NCBI GenBank assembly: GCA_024509875.1
Contig: JAMPIV010017771.1
Coordinates: forward strand, 33,990 to 97,989
DNA: 64,000 nt
Direction: 5' to 3'
DNA from: Oreohelix idahoensis
Lineage: Eukaryota > Mollusca > Gastropoda > Stylommatophora > Oreohelicidae
A model generated the notes under the pieces. The model was not told where the DNA came from, did no database searches, and saw nothing but the letters and a program-made list of their open reading frames with translations. The translations under genes were made by a program, and so were the position numbers. Below, piece by piece: positions 11,332 through 24,690 of this stretch. Position 1 is the first letter of the stretch; each line of letters opens with the position of its first letter.

Positions 11332-11512
11332 AGTATTGCAGACTCCAAAGTCCGCTGGGAGGACAACATTAGACAATCTTGGAAGGACCGAGCACTAGAA
11401 TGGAACTAAGCCAGGAGGAAGACAGCCGATAGAATAGTATGGCGCTCTCTCTTACAAACTTCTACACCTCACGGTAGAAGAGGAACGACTAAGTAAGTAA
11501 GTATTGCAAACT
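11332..11512 (+). mobile_element. 5'-truncated LINE (family L2) with 13-bp TSD
   Basis: Positions 11,345-11,499 match the last 150 bp of the LINE ending at 26,236: GTCCGCTGGGAGGACAACAT, then GGCGCTCTCTC, then GGAACGACTAAGTAAGTAAG. The flanks AGTATTGCAGACT (11,332-11,344) and AGTATTGCAAACT (11,500-11,512) form a target-site duplication with one mismatch. This is a typical product of target-primed reverse transcription that aborted early. It encodes only the end of the ORF and the short TAAG tail. Confidence 0.85.
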
Positions 11513-13100
<1,588 letters not shown>

Positions 13101-14132
13101 TCTTCTTCTTCTTCGTACACTCTCAGACGTCCACTTGAATGTTTTCAAAGAAAGCAGTATTCAGTTTGAGGCTATTTGAATCCCCGTAAAGCCTTTCCAC
13201 GAAAGGAGCTGGCGTCGGCCATATGCACTTTCTCTGTACCACATATAAGGGGCAACTTTGAAGCAGATGTTCAGCAGTCATTTTATCAGTGCCACAGTTA
13301 CACTGATCGGTAGTTCCTATCTTTAGCTTGTGGAATAGATGGTATCTCAATCTGTTGTGGCCAGTGCGGAGTCTGAAGATTTACCACTTGTTCTCTTCTG
13401 TGGAGCTGGTAGTAAGCATCATTCTGTGTGTGCCCTGGATGTTCAACATTCCATTTGTTTCTGTATCTGATTCTGATAAAAATCTTTGCCTCCTCAAAAG
13501 TTATGCTTGCATCAGGCTGAGGTACATGTGAACCTTCTTTTGCCATTCTGTCAGCCTCTTCATTGCCGGTGATGTTACAATGAGATGGGATCCATTGGAT
13601 CACAACACTTTTGAATCATTGACAAAGTTTGTGGAGCACTATTCTGAGATCATCCAGGTCTGTATTATTTTGGCTTTTCAACGTTGCAATTACTGACTGC
13701 ATCAGTAAAGAAAGCAACTTGTCTCTCTGCGCTTTCTTCTGTCAATATAACGTCTGCTGCAGTTTTCAAGGCCTCTGCCTCTACTCTGAAGTTGCTGGAG
13801 AATCGTCCTGTCGCCACTGACAGCCTTTTTTCTGCACCAGTGCTTAAGGTCAGAAAGACACCCCCACCTCCATTTTCTGTTGCATTTGTTGCTGATCCAT
13901 CTGTGTATGCTTGGGTCCAGGTGTTGAGTGGGTAATGTTTCTCTATGTATTTTGTCGCTATGGATTTTCTATCTGTTGCAGTTTTGCTCTTTTTTCTTTC
14001 AATTCCAGGAATGTTTTCTATCATTTTAGGGAAACGATTTTGTTTCCAAACTGGAAGCTTGTGTGCAGTGTCGATGGGTTTAACAGTGGATATTTCATCT
14101 ATGGATACTGCTCTCATTTGTGGTTTGGTTGA
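13101..14132 (-). pseudogene. RNase H-bearing LINE fragment nested in the RTE LINE
   Basis: On the minus strand (sense 14,132 to 13,101) this is the 3' kilobase of a non-LTR element whose ORF2 ends in RNase H. It shows YTDGSATNATENGGGGVF (first catalytic Asp), EAEALKTAADVIL (Glu helix), FTDAVSN and IQWIPSHCNITGNEEADRMA (His and final Asp). A cysteine-rich end with CNCGTDKMTAEHLLQSCPL follows. One frameshift and a TGA lie between the two blocks (about 13,600-13,665). The sense 3' end is a (GAA)n tail at 13,101. The host RTE element resumes at 14,133. A CTACA pentamer on each side may be a short TSD. A related 3' end lies at 9754-10,330. Terminal RNase H suggests the Jockey/I-type superfamily; the clade is not resolved. 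Confidence 0.85.
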
Positions 14133-14598
14133 TTCTACAAAACAAATTAAAACTGAGAATCATAAAGTATTATATATACAAGGTATTCTGCATTTCTGTA
14201 TGGTGTAGAAACATGGACAATGAATAAGTGATTGGAAGAACGAATTGAGATTCTTGAGATGTGGATATAAAGAAGAATGGGGCACATCTCATGGAAAGAG
14301 AAGAAAACAAATAAGGAGGTCCTACAAAATCTAGGTATGGAAAGAGAACTAATGAGGGTGATCAAAGTTAGGCAGCTAAAATTCTTTGGCCACATAAAAA
14401 GGCATAACACCTTGCGGAGGACAATAAGAGAAGGGAGAGTTGAAGGCAAACGTACAAGGGGAAGACAGCGCTTTAAGTGGGAAGATAACATCACGAGATG
14501 GACAGGACAGAGTCTGTTAGAGTGCACCACCTAGACAAGAGACAGAAAACGTTGGAGATCCATTACAGCCAACCTTCGTTGTGGAGATGGCAGCTGAT
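14133..14598 (+). pseudogene. RTE-like LINE, 3' part after the nested insertion
   Basis: The C-terminal region of the RTE ORF continues from the part ending at 13,100. The best stretch is the frame starting near 14,277, with MGHISWKEKKTNKEV, VRQLKFFGHIKRHNT and [19 protein letters not shown]. These are the standard distal motifs of RTE-like elements annotated in many invertebrates. After the stop at 14,534 another frame carries [15 protein letters not shown], the usual last residues. It ends in GATGATA at the start of the next (TA)n array. Confidence 0.85.
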
Positions 14599-15355
<757 letters not shown>

Positions 15356-15880
15356 GTGATAGAAATGTCCGTTCTCTTTTCCTAGTATTCATAGTTATCG
15401 CCGACATTATTGCTCTACGTCTCATTTTCTGTGCTTAATTATTGTTTACACTCCCTTCTTTCAATTCTTGTCATGTCGGGACTTCAGCGACCATCTTTTG
15501 CTGATTAGGGTAATCAATCACTTTCGTGTGAACCCATATTGACACCTGAGATCTGTAGAGAGAAGTGTGGTTTACTGATATGTAACGCATTTCCTTCCCG
15601 ACAGTACATGGGCGCGCCCGATTAAGAAGTAAACAACCTTGGAATAATCCAGTCGATTATCTCATCCCTGATAATAGTTATGTCTGACCAGTTTTTTTAT
15701 TGTTGGCTAGACCAGGAAATTGTCATAATCATATCCCGACAGACTTGTCGGACGATAATTATCCATCTTAAAAGAGATTACCTGAGATATATTATGAAGT
15801 CGCGAGTGTAAACATGATCGATAGCAGACGGGTCTCAGCAGACGCTGAACCATATTCGTAATTACCCCCACGATACTACG
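15356..15880. other. Gene-free interval
   Basis: Unique-looking non-coding DNA between two GATA arrays; nothing recognised. Confidence 0.5.
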
Positions 15881-15944
15881 ACAGACAGACAGACAGACAG
15901 ACATATAGACAGAGACAGACAGACAGAGAGACAGACAGACAGAC

Positions 15945-15978
<34 letters not shown>

Positions 15979-15979
15979 G

Positions 15980-16071
<92 letters not shown>

Positions 16072-16072
16072 A
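15881..16072. repeat. Compound (GACA)n/(GATA)n microsatellite
   Basis: A second GACA-to-GATA array in the same orientation as the one at 15,072-15,355. Confidence 0.95.
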
Positions 16073-16078
16073 GCATCC

Positions 16079-16155
16079 ATACTATCACATATCCATCAAA
16101 AATAACACACGCACATAATCACACATCCATCAACAGTTATGCATGCACACTATCA
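16079..16155. repeat. 34-bp minisatellite M34, short copy
   Basis: Two imperfect units built on CACATCCATCAA and GCACACTATCAC, the same unit found in four copies at 21,962-22,105. Confidence 0.65.
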
Positions 16156-16917
16156 CTCTATGACGGTAGTGTCTCCCCTGCTCCGCAGTAGTGGTCCAAC
16201 AAAGGTCAAACACAGAGTATAATGACTGAGGGTCTTCAAAGGTATCAACCTTCGCTCAAGATTACTCTTTGCAGAGATAAAAATAGCAGAATGATGCTTC
16301 TGTTTAAGGGAGCCTCGCAGGATTTTAAAGAAAAGCAAGCTTAACAAAAGAGATCACCTAAGCTGTCATGAACTTATTATTGCCCTGCCCCTTCTGTGAA
16401 GTTATATATTTTCGCTCGTATTTTCTGAGCCCCCAGCTGAAGATGATTCAGCAACTTTTAATCTAATAGGTGTTTATGTTTATGTTTTTAAAACAGTTTG
16501 ATTCATGCGGATGCAGACATACCATTTATCAAGAGTGATTAACCCAACTATAGCTTTACAGATAAACAGGTTTAAAAATCACGAACTTTAACAATGTAAA
16601 ATAAATAAAAGTTGTTTATGAAAATGAAGTGATGATATTTATCATCAGATGATGATTTACATTGTGGTGAAACTTATGAAAATTTTGGAAATCTCAATTG
16701 ATTGAGCTGTTATGCTATTTAGGTTCCAATGTCGGATCGGTTGGCGTCTGCTTCAGTCGCTGTTGATTCCCTCAGGTATCTTGAACTGTACTTCTGTTCA
16801 AAAATCAAATATTGTGACAGCAGCACGTCTCTTGCTCAAGGTCGAGGTAACTGCTTAGGTTGTCAAGTTAAGCGTATTCAAGACCCGTCTGATGTTGTCT
16901 CGCGTCGACTGCTAACA
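16156..16917. other. Gene-free interval
   Basis: No gene recognised. The open frame that starts at 16,729 only becomes recognisable LINE sequence from about 16,918. Confidence 0.5.
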
Positions 16918-17768
16918 ACCTGTACCACAAACTACACCAGACTACAACATGTCTTGGACAATAAGAAAAGAAAGGACATCACAATTTTGATGGGGGACCT
17001 AAATGCGAAAATAGGAACAGACAACACTGGCTTTGAAGAAATCACGGGAAAGCATGGATTAGGTAGGATGAACGAGAATGGGGAACTATTAGCAAACTTC
17101 TGTGCTTCAAATCAACTAGCTATAGGAGGCAGCATATTTCCACATAAAAGAATACATAAAGCAACATGGATATCACCAGACCACAGAACTGAGAATCAGA
17201 TTGATCACATATGCATAAGTAAGAAGTTTAGGTCATCATTGCATGATGTGAAAGTATGTAGAGGAGCAGATGTTGTATCAGACCACCATCTTCTGTTGGC
17301 TAAAACAAAATTAAAACTCAAGAAATTTACAACAGCATATAGCTATAGACAACAGTATAATGTGGGATATCTAAGGAAATAATAGAAAAATTTTCAATCA
17401 CAGTATCCAGCAAATACCAAGTACTCCAACAGCTGGAAGATGAAACAGATACAGAAGACCACTGGAAACAAGTAAAAAATATATGGAACGAGACATGTGA
17501 AGAAGTACTGAAAAAAAATGAACATCAGCATAAAGCATGGATAACAACATAAACCATTAGTAAGATAGAAGACAGGAAAAACAAGAAAGCAGATTTAAAC
17601 AGAAGCAAAACCAGAAGCTCCAAAGCCAAGGCTCATGAAGTGTACATAGAAGCAAACAAAGAAGTATCATCAAATGAGACAAGATGAAATATATTGATGA
17701 TTTGGCAAGGGAAGCAGAGGAAGCTGCAGCCAAAGGAAATATGAGGGACCTGTACAACAACATATTAT
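16918..17768 (+). pseudogene. RTE-like LINE, endonuclease end and linker
   Basis: The frame to 17,382 encodes the second half of an APE-type endonuclease: ITILMGDLNAKIG (catalytic Asp/Asn strand), HGLGRMNENGELLANFC, NQIDHICISKKF and the final SDHHLLLAKTKLKLKK. The frame then breaks, but the linker to the RT is still readable to about 17,768 (YQVLQQLEDETD, KVQ-like and RDLYNN blocks) with several stops. Sequences like this are often annotated as craniofacial development protein 2-like in invertebrate genomes; they are RTE-like retrotransposons. Both ends are truncated and no RT follows. Confidence 0.85.
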
Positions 17769-18986
17769 AACATACCCCGAGTTTTCCGGGCAAACACAGA
17801 CGTTTTGCACAGACAACGTCCGAACATTATCGGACAACTGATTTGAGATGCCGCCTCTTTTAGGTGAGTTATATGTTTAATGTGGCCGGGAAGTGGACGA
17901 GAACGGCACCAAATCAAGTTAGATGTGACCGGGCTTGGTCACGGTGACAAATCAAGTCTAGTGTGACAGGGTGAGAATGGGGTGGAATCTTTTATCAATG
18001 TTCATCTGTTGTTTTACTGGCGACTGCCAGAGATGGTGATTACAGAATAGGAATTCAACCCAGGTGATTCTTTTGGAGACTCGTAACTGTGTTTATGTTT
18101 TAGGCTGCATGATCGTCGAAAATATGGTAACATTCTTTTCTCAATTACCTGATGTAAACAAACGACACTTCCTACTGACGTTCAGGAAATAAGGTCAAGC
18201 TGGATTAAATATGAATGAACACCTTTATTAAGTGTCTGTAACCTCTGACAACTTCATAATAGTTCATAAATACATGTGCTTCTGTGGTATACAAACCAGT
18301 CATCCCAAGAAATAACACACAGCCATCGAACTTACAAGATGGTCCAAACCCCAAAATCACTACCTCGCTCGTCTCGTGCCTAAAACCAACTCACTTAACC
18401 CCCTTCTCTCAAACCATCACTTCCGTCCTAGCTACTGAGCAATTCTACCCCAAGTTCGATGACGTCATTTCTTAACCTTTAATTAAATCACTCATAGGAT
18501 TTGTGACTAGTGTTATTACGCTAACTAGACACGCTCAAATACTTAGTGTTTAATCTTGCTAAGTATTCTTACCCTAACTATAATTAAGTGGCAGCACCTT
18601 AGTGTTAATCCGACGTAACAGTCCGTACTGTCACATTAACTTAGCCTATATCTCTGGGTCCTAATATTCTGTGTTCTTCGCTGTCTATGATATCTTCATG
18701 AAGCAATTGAATGTCGGTGAAGTAGTCTTACAACGCTGCAGTATGTAAGCGAAATTCTCCACCAACGCGGCCAGGTTGCTACTTAGAGGAGAAGTCCAAT
18801 GAGGAGCTGTCTATTTTAGCATCTCAAATGCCAAACTAATTGTAAATAAGTGTCTGATTTTGGTAGGGGTTCACTGCCCCATCACCCTCATCTCTCATGT
18901 AGAACATTACTGCATGACAACATAAGATATTGCTTTTCAAAACCCATAACTATGTATAAGGTCTTTGCTTCTCCCGTTTCTCCTGT
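17769..18986. other. Gene-free interval
   Basis: No gene is seen. A roughly 45-bp stretch containing AAATCAAGT and GTGACCGGG/GTGACAGGG is roughly doubled at 17,910-17,965. Confidence 0.5.
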
Positions 18987-21458
18987 CACGTTGTCGTGAA
19001 ATATTCTAATCCACATATATAAATTATCAGGTAAATGTAAAGCCTAACACATAAATTCAATAAAAGGAAAGAAGAATGGTAAAGAACAGTGCTGTCACAA
19101 TGACTGTACTCGAAATCCCCCTTTTTTCTGCTTCGTCTGCAAATCGTAACGTTTTCACGTTGATAGTAAAAGCCTACTGCATCACTACACGCGTTTCAAA
19201 AAATAAAACGTGTACTGCATTTCTTAGAAAAACCTTGAGATAGGCGCTGAGTGATGACCTAGATTTAATATTTCATTCATTCCATTTTATACACGGCGTA
19301 ACTAAAAGACAGATGAAAGTAGGATAGAGAGAGAGGGACGACTGAAGGCAGGAAGCATGCAACACTAACACGCGTTTCGCGATCAAAAGTGAACGCAAAA
19401 CCCATGCGTAAGGCATGAAGCACTAACTTTTTTTCAAATAGTCAGTGATAAAAAACACTACTACTACAAGAATCAGGTTTAAAAACATGAAAAAATGCTT
19501 ATTAGGAAATATGAAATTCTACTGATTTACATCTAAGCTCCTGACTTTAGTATGACATAACAGTGGAAAAGGCAGGACAGGTGGCGGTTCTAAACAACGA
19601 AAAGGAATAAAGAACAAATATACGACTATCTTTGGAAAACACATATTTTGAACGCCGCCATGTAGCTCACTTTAACTTATATATTATTGTACGGCCGGAT
19701 TTGCTAACCAAGAATATGTTATGTGTTACGCCTTTAGTCTGTTAATAAAATAGTTATGGCCAAAATACAATAGTGGGGGTGCCTGACAGCATGAAATCAT
19801 TTCTGCTCATAAATTTTTTTTATAACGTGTTTGAAAAACATTACGTTACGGAAATAGCCTACCATGTTAACTCCTATTTGATTGGCGGGAATGAGATGTA
19901 AGACTAAACACGATTAGTTGGACTGCAAATACTAGTTTAGTTGTTAGGGGAAACGTGAGAAGGGTAATATTTTTTGAAAAGTAGGTAAACATGGCATGAT
20001 TGGTTAGAGCTGCCAATATACTCAATTCAGGGCGTCTGTTTCGGGCCACATCTTGTAATAAACCTACTAAGAAACAGTGCGTTGAGCACCAGTGCATATT
20101 TTTGCTAAATAAAAGCCTGGGACATCGGCAGATCGAAATTGTGTTATATTCAGTGCCAGTCAACGTAATTCTGTATTATTTCCATGAATTGTGGTAAGCT
20201 TGAAATATTTGATATCTTTTAATGAAAATTGAATGTAAATTGATAATTTATGTCTGTATATATGTGTGGTTCAGTAGCGAACATGGGGTAAAACCTCTAT
20301 AGTGCTCCAGCCTGAACAGAAGGTGTCGGAGGAAAGTAAAACTACATGGAATTGCCAAGCAGTACACTGACACCTATATTATTGACTAGAAAGAAATAAT
20401 GCTGGAATTGCAGAGGCGTAGTGATCATTAGGGAGGAATATACTGGTGTAAATTATTTCAGATGAAGCTGACAGTTGGCCTACCGCTCTGAACTCAGTGT
20501 TTGTTATGTATTGTGCTCAGTGTAGAAATAGAGTATAAATTAGTTCTGAAGTAGGAGGTACAACCTTCTTGTTTCAGGGACTGTGGTCCTAAAGCTATTG
20601 AGCAGTACCTGGTCAGAGCTTTGCTGAATCCAGAGGCGGACAGCATACTCCTTGGTCCATATAGCAAACAGTGAGGTGTCTCCAGAACACAGGGGAGCAA
20701 TCGAGCAGAGGAGTCTTTTCCTGCCGCCATCACGAAAGTTAAGCCTATGTGGCCAGCGGAGCTCAACATTATGTAACCCCATCTTAAACTGACATTGTAT
20801 AAAATTAAGAGGGGAAATTAATTGTTTTAATGAACGGAACTGAGAACATCTCCAATACTAGTTCCAACAGAAATAAACACTTGAAGTCATGATGACAAAT
20901 AACAACATAGCTTGAAAAAAAACAACACCAGTATTACCTCACATTACTACTACACAACTGACACACATAGGATAAGATTAATAAAATATGTCACTACAAG
21001 ATTCATATTGATAAATTCTGTACATATAACTTGTAATTAAAATTGATTGTGATTCCTCGTTCACTTTGTATTTGAATCAGGACACTTATATATTAATGAA
21101 AAGTACTTAATACATATTGATATTTGAAAATTTACCAGTGACTCGTTTAAGATAGTCTTATAGAATGTTTCATGTGTGTGTGTGTGTCACAGTGTTGTCA
21201 CGTGTGGTGAAATAAATTAAATTGTTTATCTGTCTGCTGTTGTTGTGACTTACACTTCATCATATACATACCCTAGACATTCAACGTAGTCATCACAATA
21301 TTCCACAATAATTCTGACTGAGGTATAGATATGTGGTAGCAAGTAAGGTCATCTGTAATACACTACCCTTATTAGATACAGATACCTTCACAGCTGATCT
21401 CAGTCAGTACACTAAGTCCCCTATAAATATTTATAACATCCCACTTTACCACACACGT
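18987..21458 (+). mobile_element. Solo LTR of the outer Gmr1-like family with perfect TSD
   Basis: An LTR of about 2.46 kb runs from TGTCGTGAAATATTC (18,992) to CCCACTTTACCACA (21,453). It is homologous over its full length to the LTRs at 32,282-34,685 and 47,503-49,909, but opposite to them in orientation. It is flanked by CACGT at 18,987-18,991 and CACGT at 21,454-21,458, a perfect 5-bp TSD. No internal gag or pol is present, so it arose by LTR-LTR recombination after insertion. The ATG frames inside (20,000-20,197 plus; 20,494-20,782 minus) have partial counterparts in sister LTRs but no known domain. Confidence 0.93.
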
Positions 21459-21961
21459 TTACAAGCTCACTACAGATATAACATTATAATCTCCTCCAAG
21501 ATGTTTTTTTCTTGTAACTGTTTATTACAACAAAACCCATCTCTCAGAAATATTACATCACAGTCCGTGTCTTAATCTTTACCAAGATTGTCATAGACCG
21601 TGTATTTGGGCTCATCATGTTTGCGAACTAGCACCTTATCATGCGACAACATGGTTTCATGTACCTTGCCTGATAAAAAGTATGGGTTAACAGTAGGAAT
21701 GTCGCTCAGTGTAGACTTTTACTCAGTCTGGAGCTGACGATAAGCGAAAAGTCGATGTAGCAAATTCGCTCCTTTGCTACGCGTCGCGGATAACAAAGGA
21801 GAAAATAACCAGGAGAGAGGGGTGGGTGACAAGATGTGATTAAAAAAACATTGAAAGATGAAAGTGAAAACAACGAATTTGGAAGAATTGGCACGTAAAA
21901 GGAATGGCAAAGGAATAATGCCAGAGAGGAGTACGGGCCAGAAAAAAAACGAAAGTATCTC
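21459..21961. other. Gene-free interval
   Basis: Nothing recognised. The minus-strand frames at 21,706-22,008 are hydrophobic by composition only. Confidence 0.5.
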
Positions 21962-22105
21962 ATGACACACTCATCCATCAAAAGTAGTGCATTCATACTA
22001 TTACACATCTATCAAAAGCAGTGAATGCACATTACCACATATCGATCAGAAGTAGTGCATGCACACTATCACACATTCGTCAAAAATTGTGTATGCACAC
22101 TACAA
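21962..22105. repeat. 34-bp minisatellite M34, four units
   Basis: Four imperfect 34-bp units follow the pattern CATCAAAAGTAGTGCATGCAC then ACTATCACACAT. The same unit occurs at 16,079-16,155. Confidence 0.85.
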
Positions 22106-22607
22106 ATAGTCTGTATTTGATCACAAATATACGTCATCATAGCGCACCACCACACTACTTCGGCTAAATATCATAGCTACATTTCATATCTCTATCTTGC
22201 TTGCGTTACTTTCTTCATTACTACCTGCCGGCATTACAACAACTAAAGTGATAGCTCAACAAACATGACAAACGAACAGCTAACTTTCAGATTTGAGGGA
22301 CCGGGGATAAACGTCCCAGCGCTTTCAAAGGGCGTCATTACACCTGCGGCATAACGCTCGCAGACGGAAAGTCGCGGCAGTTCGTGCCGCGGAGAATACA
22401 GAGACCGGCTGAAGCTACTGTTGTAGTAAACGGTTAAGTCTTGCTCGCGCTGTACCGGCCGTATTTTGAAACTCGAGACCTTTGACTCGGTGAAGCTCCG
22501 CCGATATGGGAGGTCGCTCGTCTGTTTTCGGGAGGCTAACCTGTCGGTACGTCACGACGAAGAAGGCTATCTCACGTGACAGCAACTGTTTCGTAACACA
22601 AGCTGTT
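22106..22607. other. Gene-free interval, GC-richer 3' half
   Basis: The stretch 22,290-22,600 is richer in CpG than its surroundings, but no gene, known element or terminal repeat was recognised. Confidence 0.45.
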
Positions 22608-22690
22608 GTGGGGGGGGGGGGGGGGGGGGGCGGGGGGTGGGGGGGAGGGGGGGGGGAGGGGTGGAGGGGGGGGGGGGGGGGGGGGGGGGT
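22608..22690. repeat. Poly-G tract
   Basis: About 80 bp of G with few interruptions, capable of forming G-quadruplexes. The proline-rich and glycine-rich frames across it are artefacts. Length is probably unreliable in an assembly. Confidence 0.95.
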
Positions 22691-22774
22691 AGGCGTACAG
22701 GTAAAAGTAGTCCAAAGCAAGTACTGCCGTAGGGGAGTGAAATAAAGGAGACGTCTCTATATTTGTCTGAACTA

Positions 22775-23577
22775 TATACATCGCGGGTACCAGATCTCCG
22801 AAATCAGATATGCTGACGACACAGTCCTCCTATCAACCAAAACAGAAGGACTTGAACAATTAATTCTGTCCACAAAAAAACACAGCGAAGCCCAGAATCT
22901 ATACCTAAACGCCAAGAAGACCAAAGTGTTGACAACTGACAAAGTAAAGACCAAACCAGAAATTGCAATTGATAACGAAGAACTGGAAGTTGTTAATGAA
23001 TTCGAATACTTTGGATCAATCATCAACAGCTATGGCGACTGTGCAGTAGAAATTAAAAGAAGACTTGCAATTGCCTCACATAAACTAATACAGATGAAAA
23101 ACCTATGGCAAGGCACAAGCAAAGAAACAAAGTTACAGCTGATCAGAGCATGTATATTCCCAGTAGCAACATTCAGCTGCGAGACTTGGACACAATAAAA
23201 CAGTTGCAAAAAAGGTTACATCATCCGAAATGAAATGCTACAGAAGGATGTTGAGAATACCCTGGACAGAAAAAAAGACCAACAGACAAGTACTGCACTC
23301 ACTAAACGTACAGGAACATTGGCTCCTAAATACCATCGCAACAAGGAAGCTGACATTTTTCAGTCATATAAAAAGACATAATAGTCTGGAAAAATTAGTG
23401 ATTAAAGGCATGGTCCCTGGAAAGAGGGCAAGGGGTCGACCTAGACGACGGTGGAAACAGGACATCACAGAGAGTCTGAACTTGTCTTTGGATGATGCAG
23501 GTCGACTTGCCCAGAATCGTGATGCGTTCAGAGCAGCTGTAATGGAGACAACGTTCAGGAAAGAATACGTCACATGA
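22775..23577 (+). pseudogene. RTE-like LINE, RT motif C to 3' end
   Basis: A 5'-truncated RTE element. It begins just before YQISEIRYADDTVLLS with an intact YADD catalytic box, then carries EYFGSIINSYGDCAVEIKRR and ATFSCETWT. A one-base shift near 23,196 breaks the frame. The next frame (23,230-23,577) carries MKCYRRMLRIPWTEKKTN, FFSHIKRHNSL and GKRARGRPRRRWKQDI. It terminates with an ATGATGATGAT tail, typical of RTE 3' ends. It belongs to the same broad group as the copies at 12,104 and 58,793, but is better preserved. Confidence 0.9.
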
Positions 23578-23640
23578 TGATGATATGAGGTGGGGTGATC
23601 AGTTCCTCGTTGGCTTTGCCTTCCCGAACTCAAGAGCATT
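23578..23640 (-). repeat. SINE family S1, short fragment
   Basis: ATGAGGTGGGGTGATCAG, GCTTTGCCTTCCC and AACTCAAGAGCA match the central part of the S1 copy at 9556, directly next to the RTE 3' end. Confidence 0.6.
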
Positions 23641-23677
23641 AGAATTTTGCTGTAGGCCTATAGGCCTATATTATACT

Positions 23678-23940
23678 GGGAGCCGCGTTAGCGCAGTGGT
23701 TAGTGCACTGGCTTCCTAGCTCGGTGGTCCATGGTTCAATCCCAAATTGAGGTGGTATTTTTTAGACCGCAAAGGGCTCCGGGGTCGACCCAGCCTCATG
23801 AATTAGGTACCAGAGCAACTCTGGGAAGGCGTGATGCTGACCACATCACCCTTAGTGTGTCGATGGTCCAGAAAATATGGGCCTAACAACATATTTCAAA
23901 TATACCTCAATGGGCATGTAACGGGATCCGTTACCCCTAT
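23678..23940 (+). repeat. tRNA-derived SINE (family S2)
   Basis: The head is clearly tRNA-like, with A box TAGCGCAGTGG at 23,689-23,699 and B box GGTTCAATCCC at 23,733-23,743, at normal RNA polymerase III spacing. A roughly 190-bp body without tRNA similarity follows, ending near a small hairpin, TAACGG-GAT-CCGTTA (about 23,918-23,933). It does not fold into a complete tRNA by eye, so it is a SINE and not a tRNA gene. No second full copy is present here. Confidence 0.75.
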
Positions 23941-24000
23941 ATTATACAGTAACACGTTGTCAGGAACTTGTTAACAAACCCATGAGGTCTAAGCATACGG

Positions 24001-24381
24001 ATGGAGAGATGTAGAGAATGTGTGACACTCAGAACAGAAGCAAAGAACAAAGTGCTAGCAGCAAAACAGAAGTCCTGGGAAGAATTTGGAGAAAAGCTAG
24101 AAAAAGATGCACAAGAAAACCAGAAATTGTTCTATAAGACCCTAAAGAACATGAGGAAGGAAAAACAATGCCCACTCAAATTTATAAAGGACAAGCAAGA
24201 CAATTTGCTTACTGCCCCGAAGGAAGTAATGGAAAGATGGAAAGAATATTTCTCGGAGCTCCTGGGTGGTGAGCATGGTGAAGCATCAGAAATGATAAAC
24301 ACTAGCACAGAAGAGAAAACCAATGATGGTGAAGATGACATAAAGATGGAAGAACTGAAGGCAGCACTGAACGAACGAACG
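24001..24381 (+). pseudogene. LINE L2, linker upstream of RT
   Basis: This encodes the region that normally leads into the RT of such elements: KSWEEFGEKLEKDAQENQ, LFYKTLKNMRKEKQCPLK, EVMERWKEYFSELL and KMEELKAALN. The frame is open but then runs into the inserted (GAAC)n repeat; the RT continues in another frame at about 24,690. Confidence 0.8.
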
Positions 24382-24690
24382 AACGAACGAACGAACTTTA
24401 TTTTCAAAGGGTTGAGAATTGGGCACGCAGGCCCGTCTGACATTCTGCCCTTCCTTTCTCCCGTCTTTTATACTGATTTCATTTATTCTCACATACAATT
24501 TACCCATCAATTCAAGGAATTCAACGTTGTACAGGTAAAATAATAGCATACTCACATTCACAGTATCTAATTATAAACATGAAATAAAATATGTTGAAAA
24601 GTACAAACTAAGTATTACCATGAAACAAAATATGTTGAAAAGCACTAACATCATCATTAAACCTACACTCGATATTATACCATTTGTTCG
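24382..24690 (-). mobile_element. Roughly 310-bp insertion with (GAAC)n end inside LINE L2
   Basis: The LINE protein sequence stops after ELKAALN at about 24,381 and resumes at KNKKIKMGKAAGHDG near 24,690. The DNA in between starts with a (GAAC)n array (24,382-24,399), reads as a (GTTC)n tail on the minus strand, and contains a doubled block CATGAAA(C/T)AAAATATGTTGAAAAG at 24,578 and 24,620. It has no coding content and no polymerase III boxes that I can see. It could be a small non-autonomous retroposon inserted on the minus strand. A TSD was not resolved. Confidence 0.6.

Noticed and set aside
22415..22781. Proline-rich and glycine-rich frames
   Set aside because: Translation of the poly-G tract on both strands.
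23678..23760. Functional tRNA gene
   Set aside because: A and B boxes are present but no complete cloverleaf or acceptor stem can be paired; it is a SINE head.
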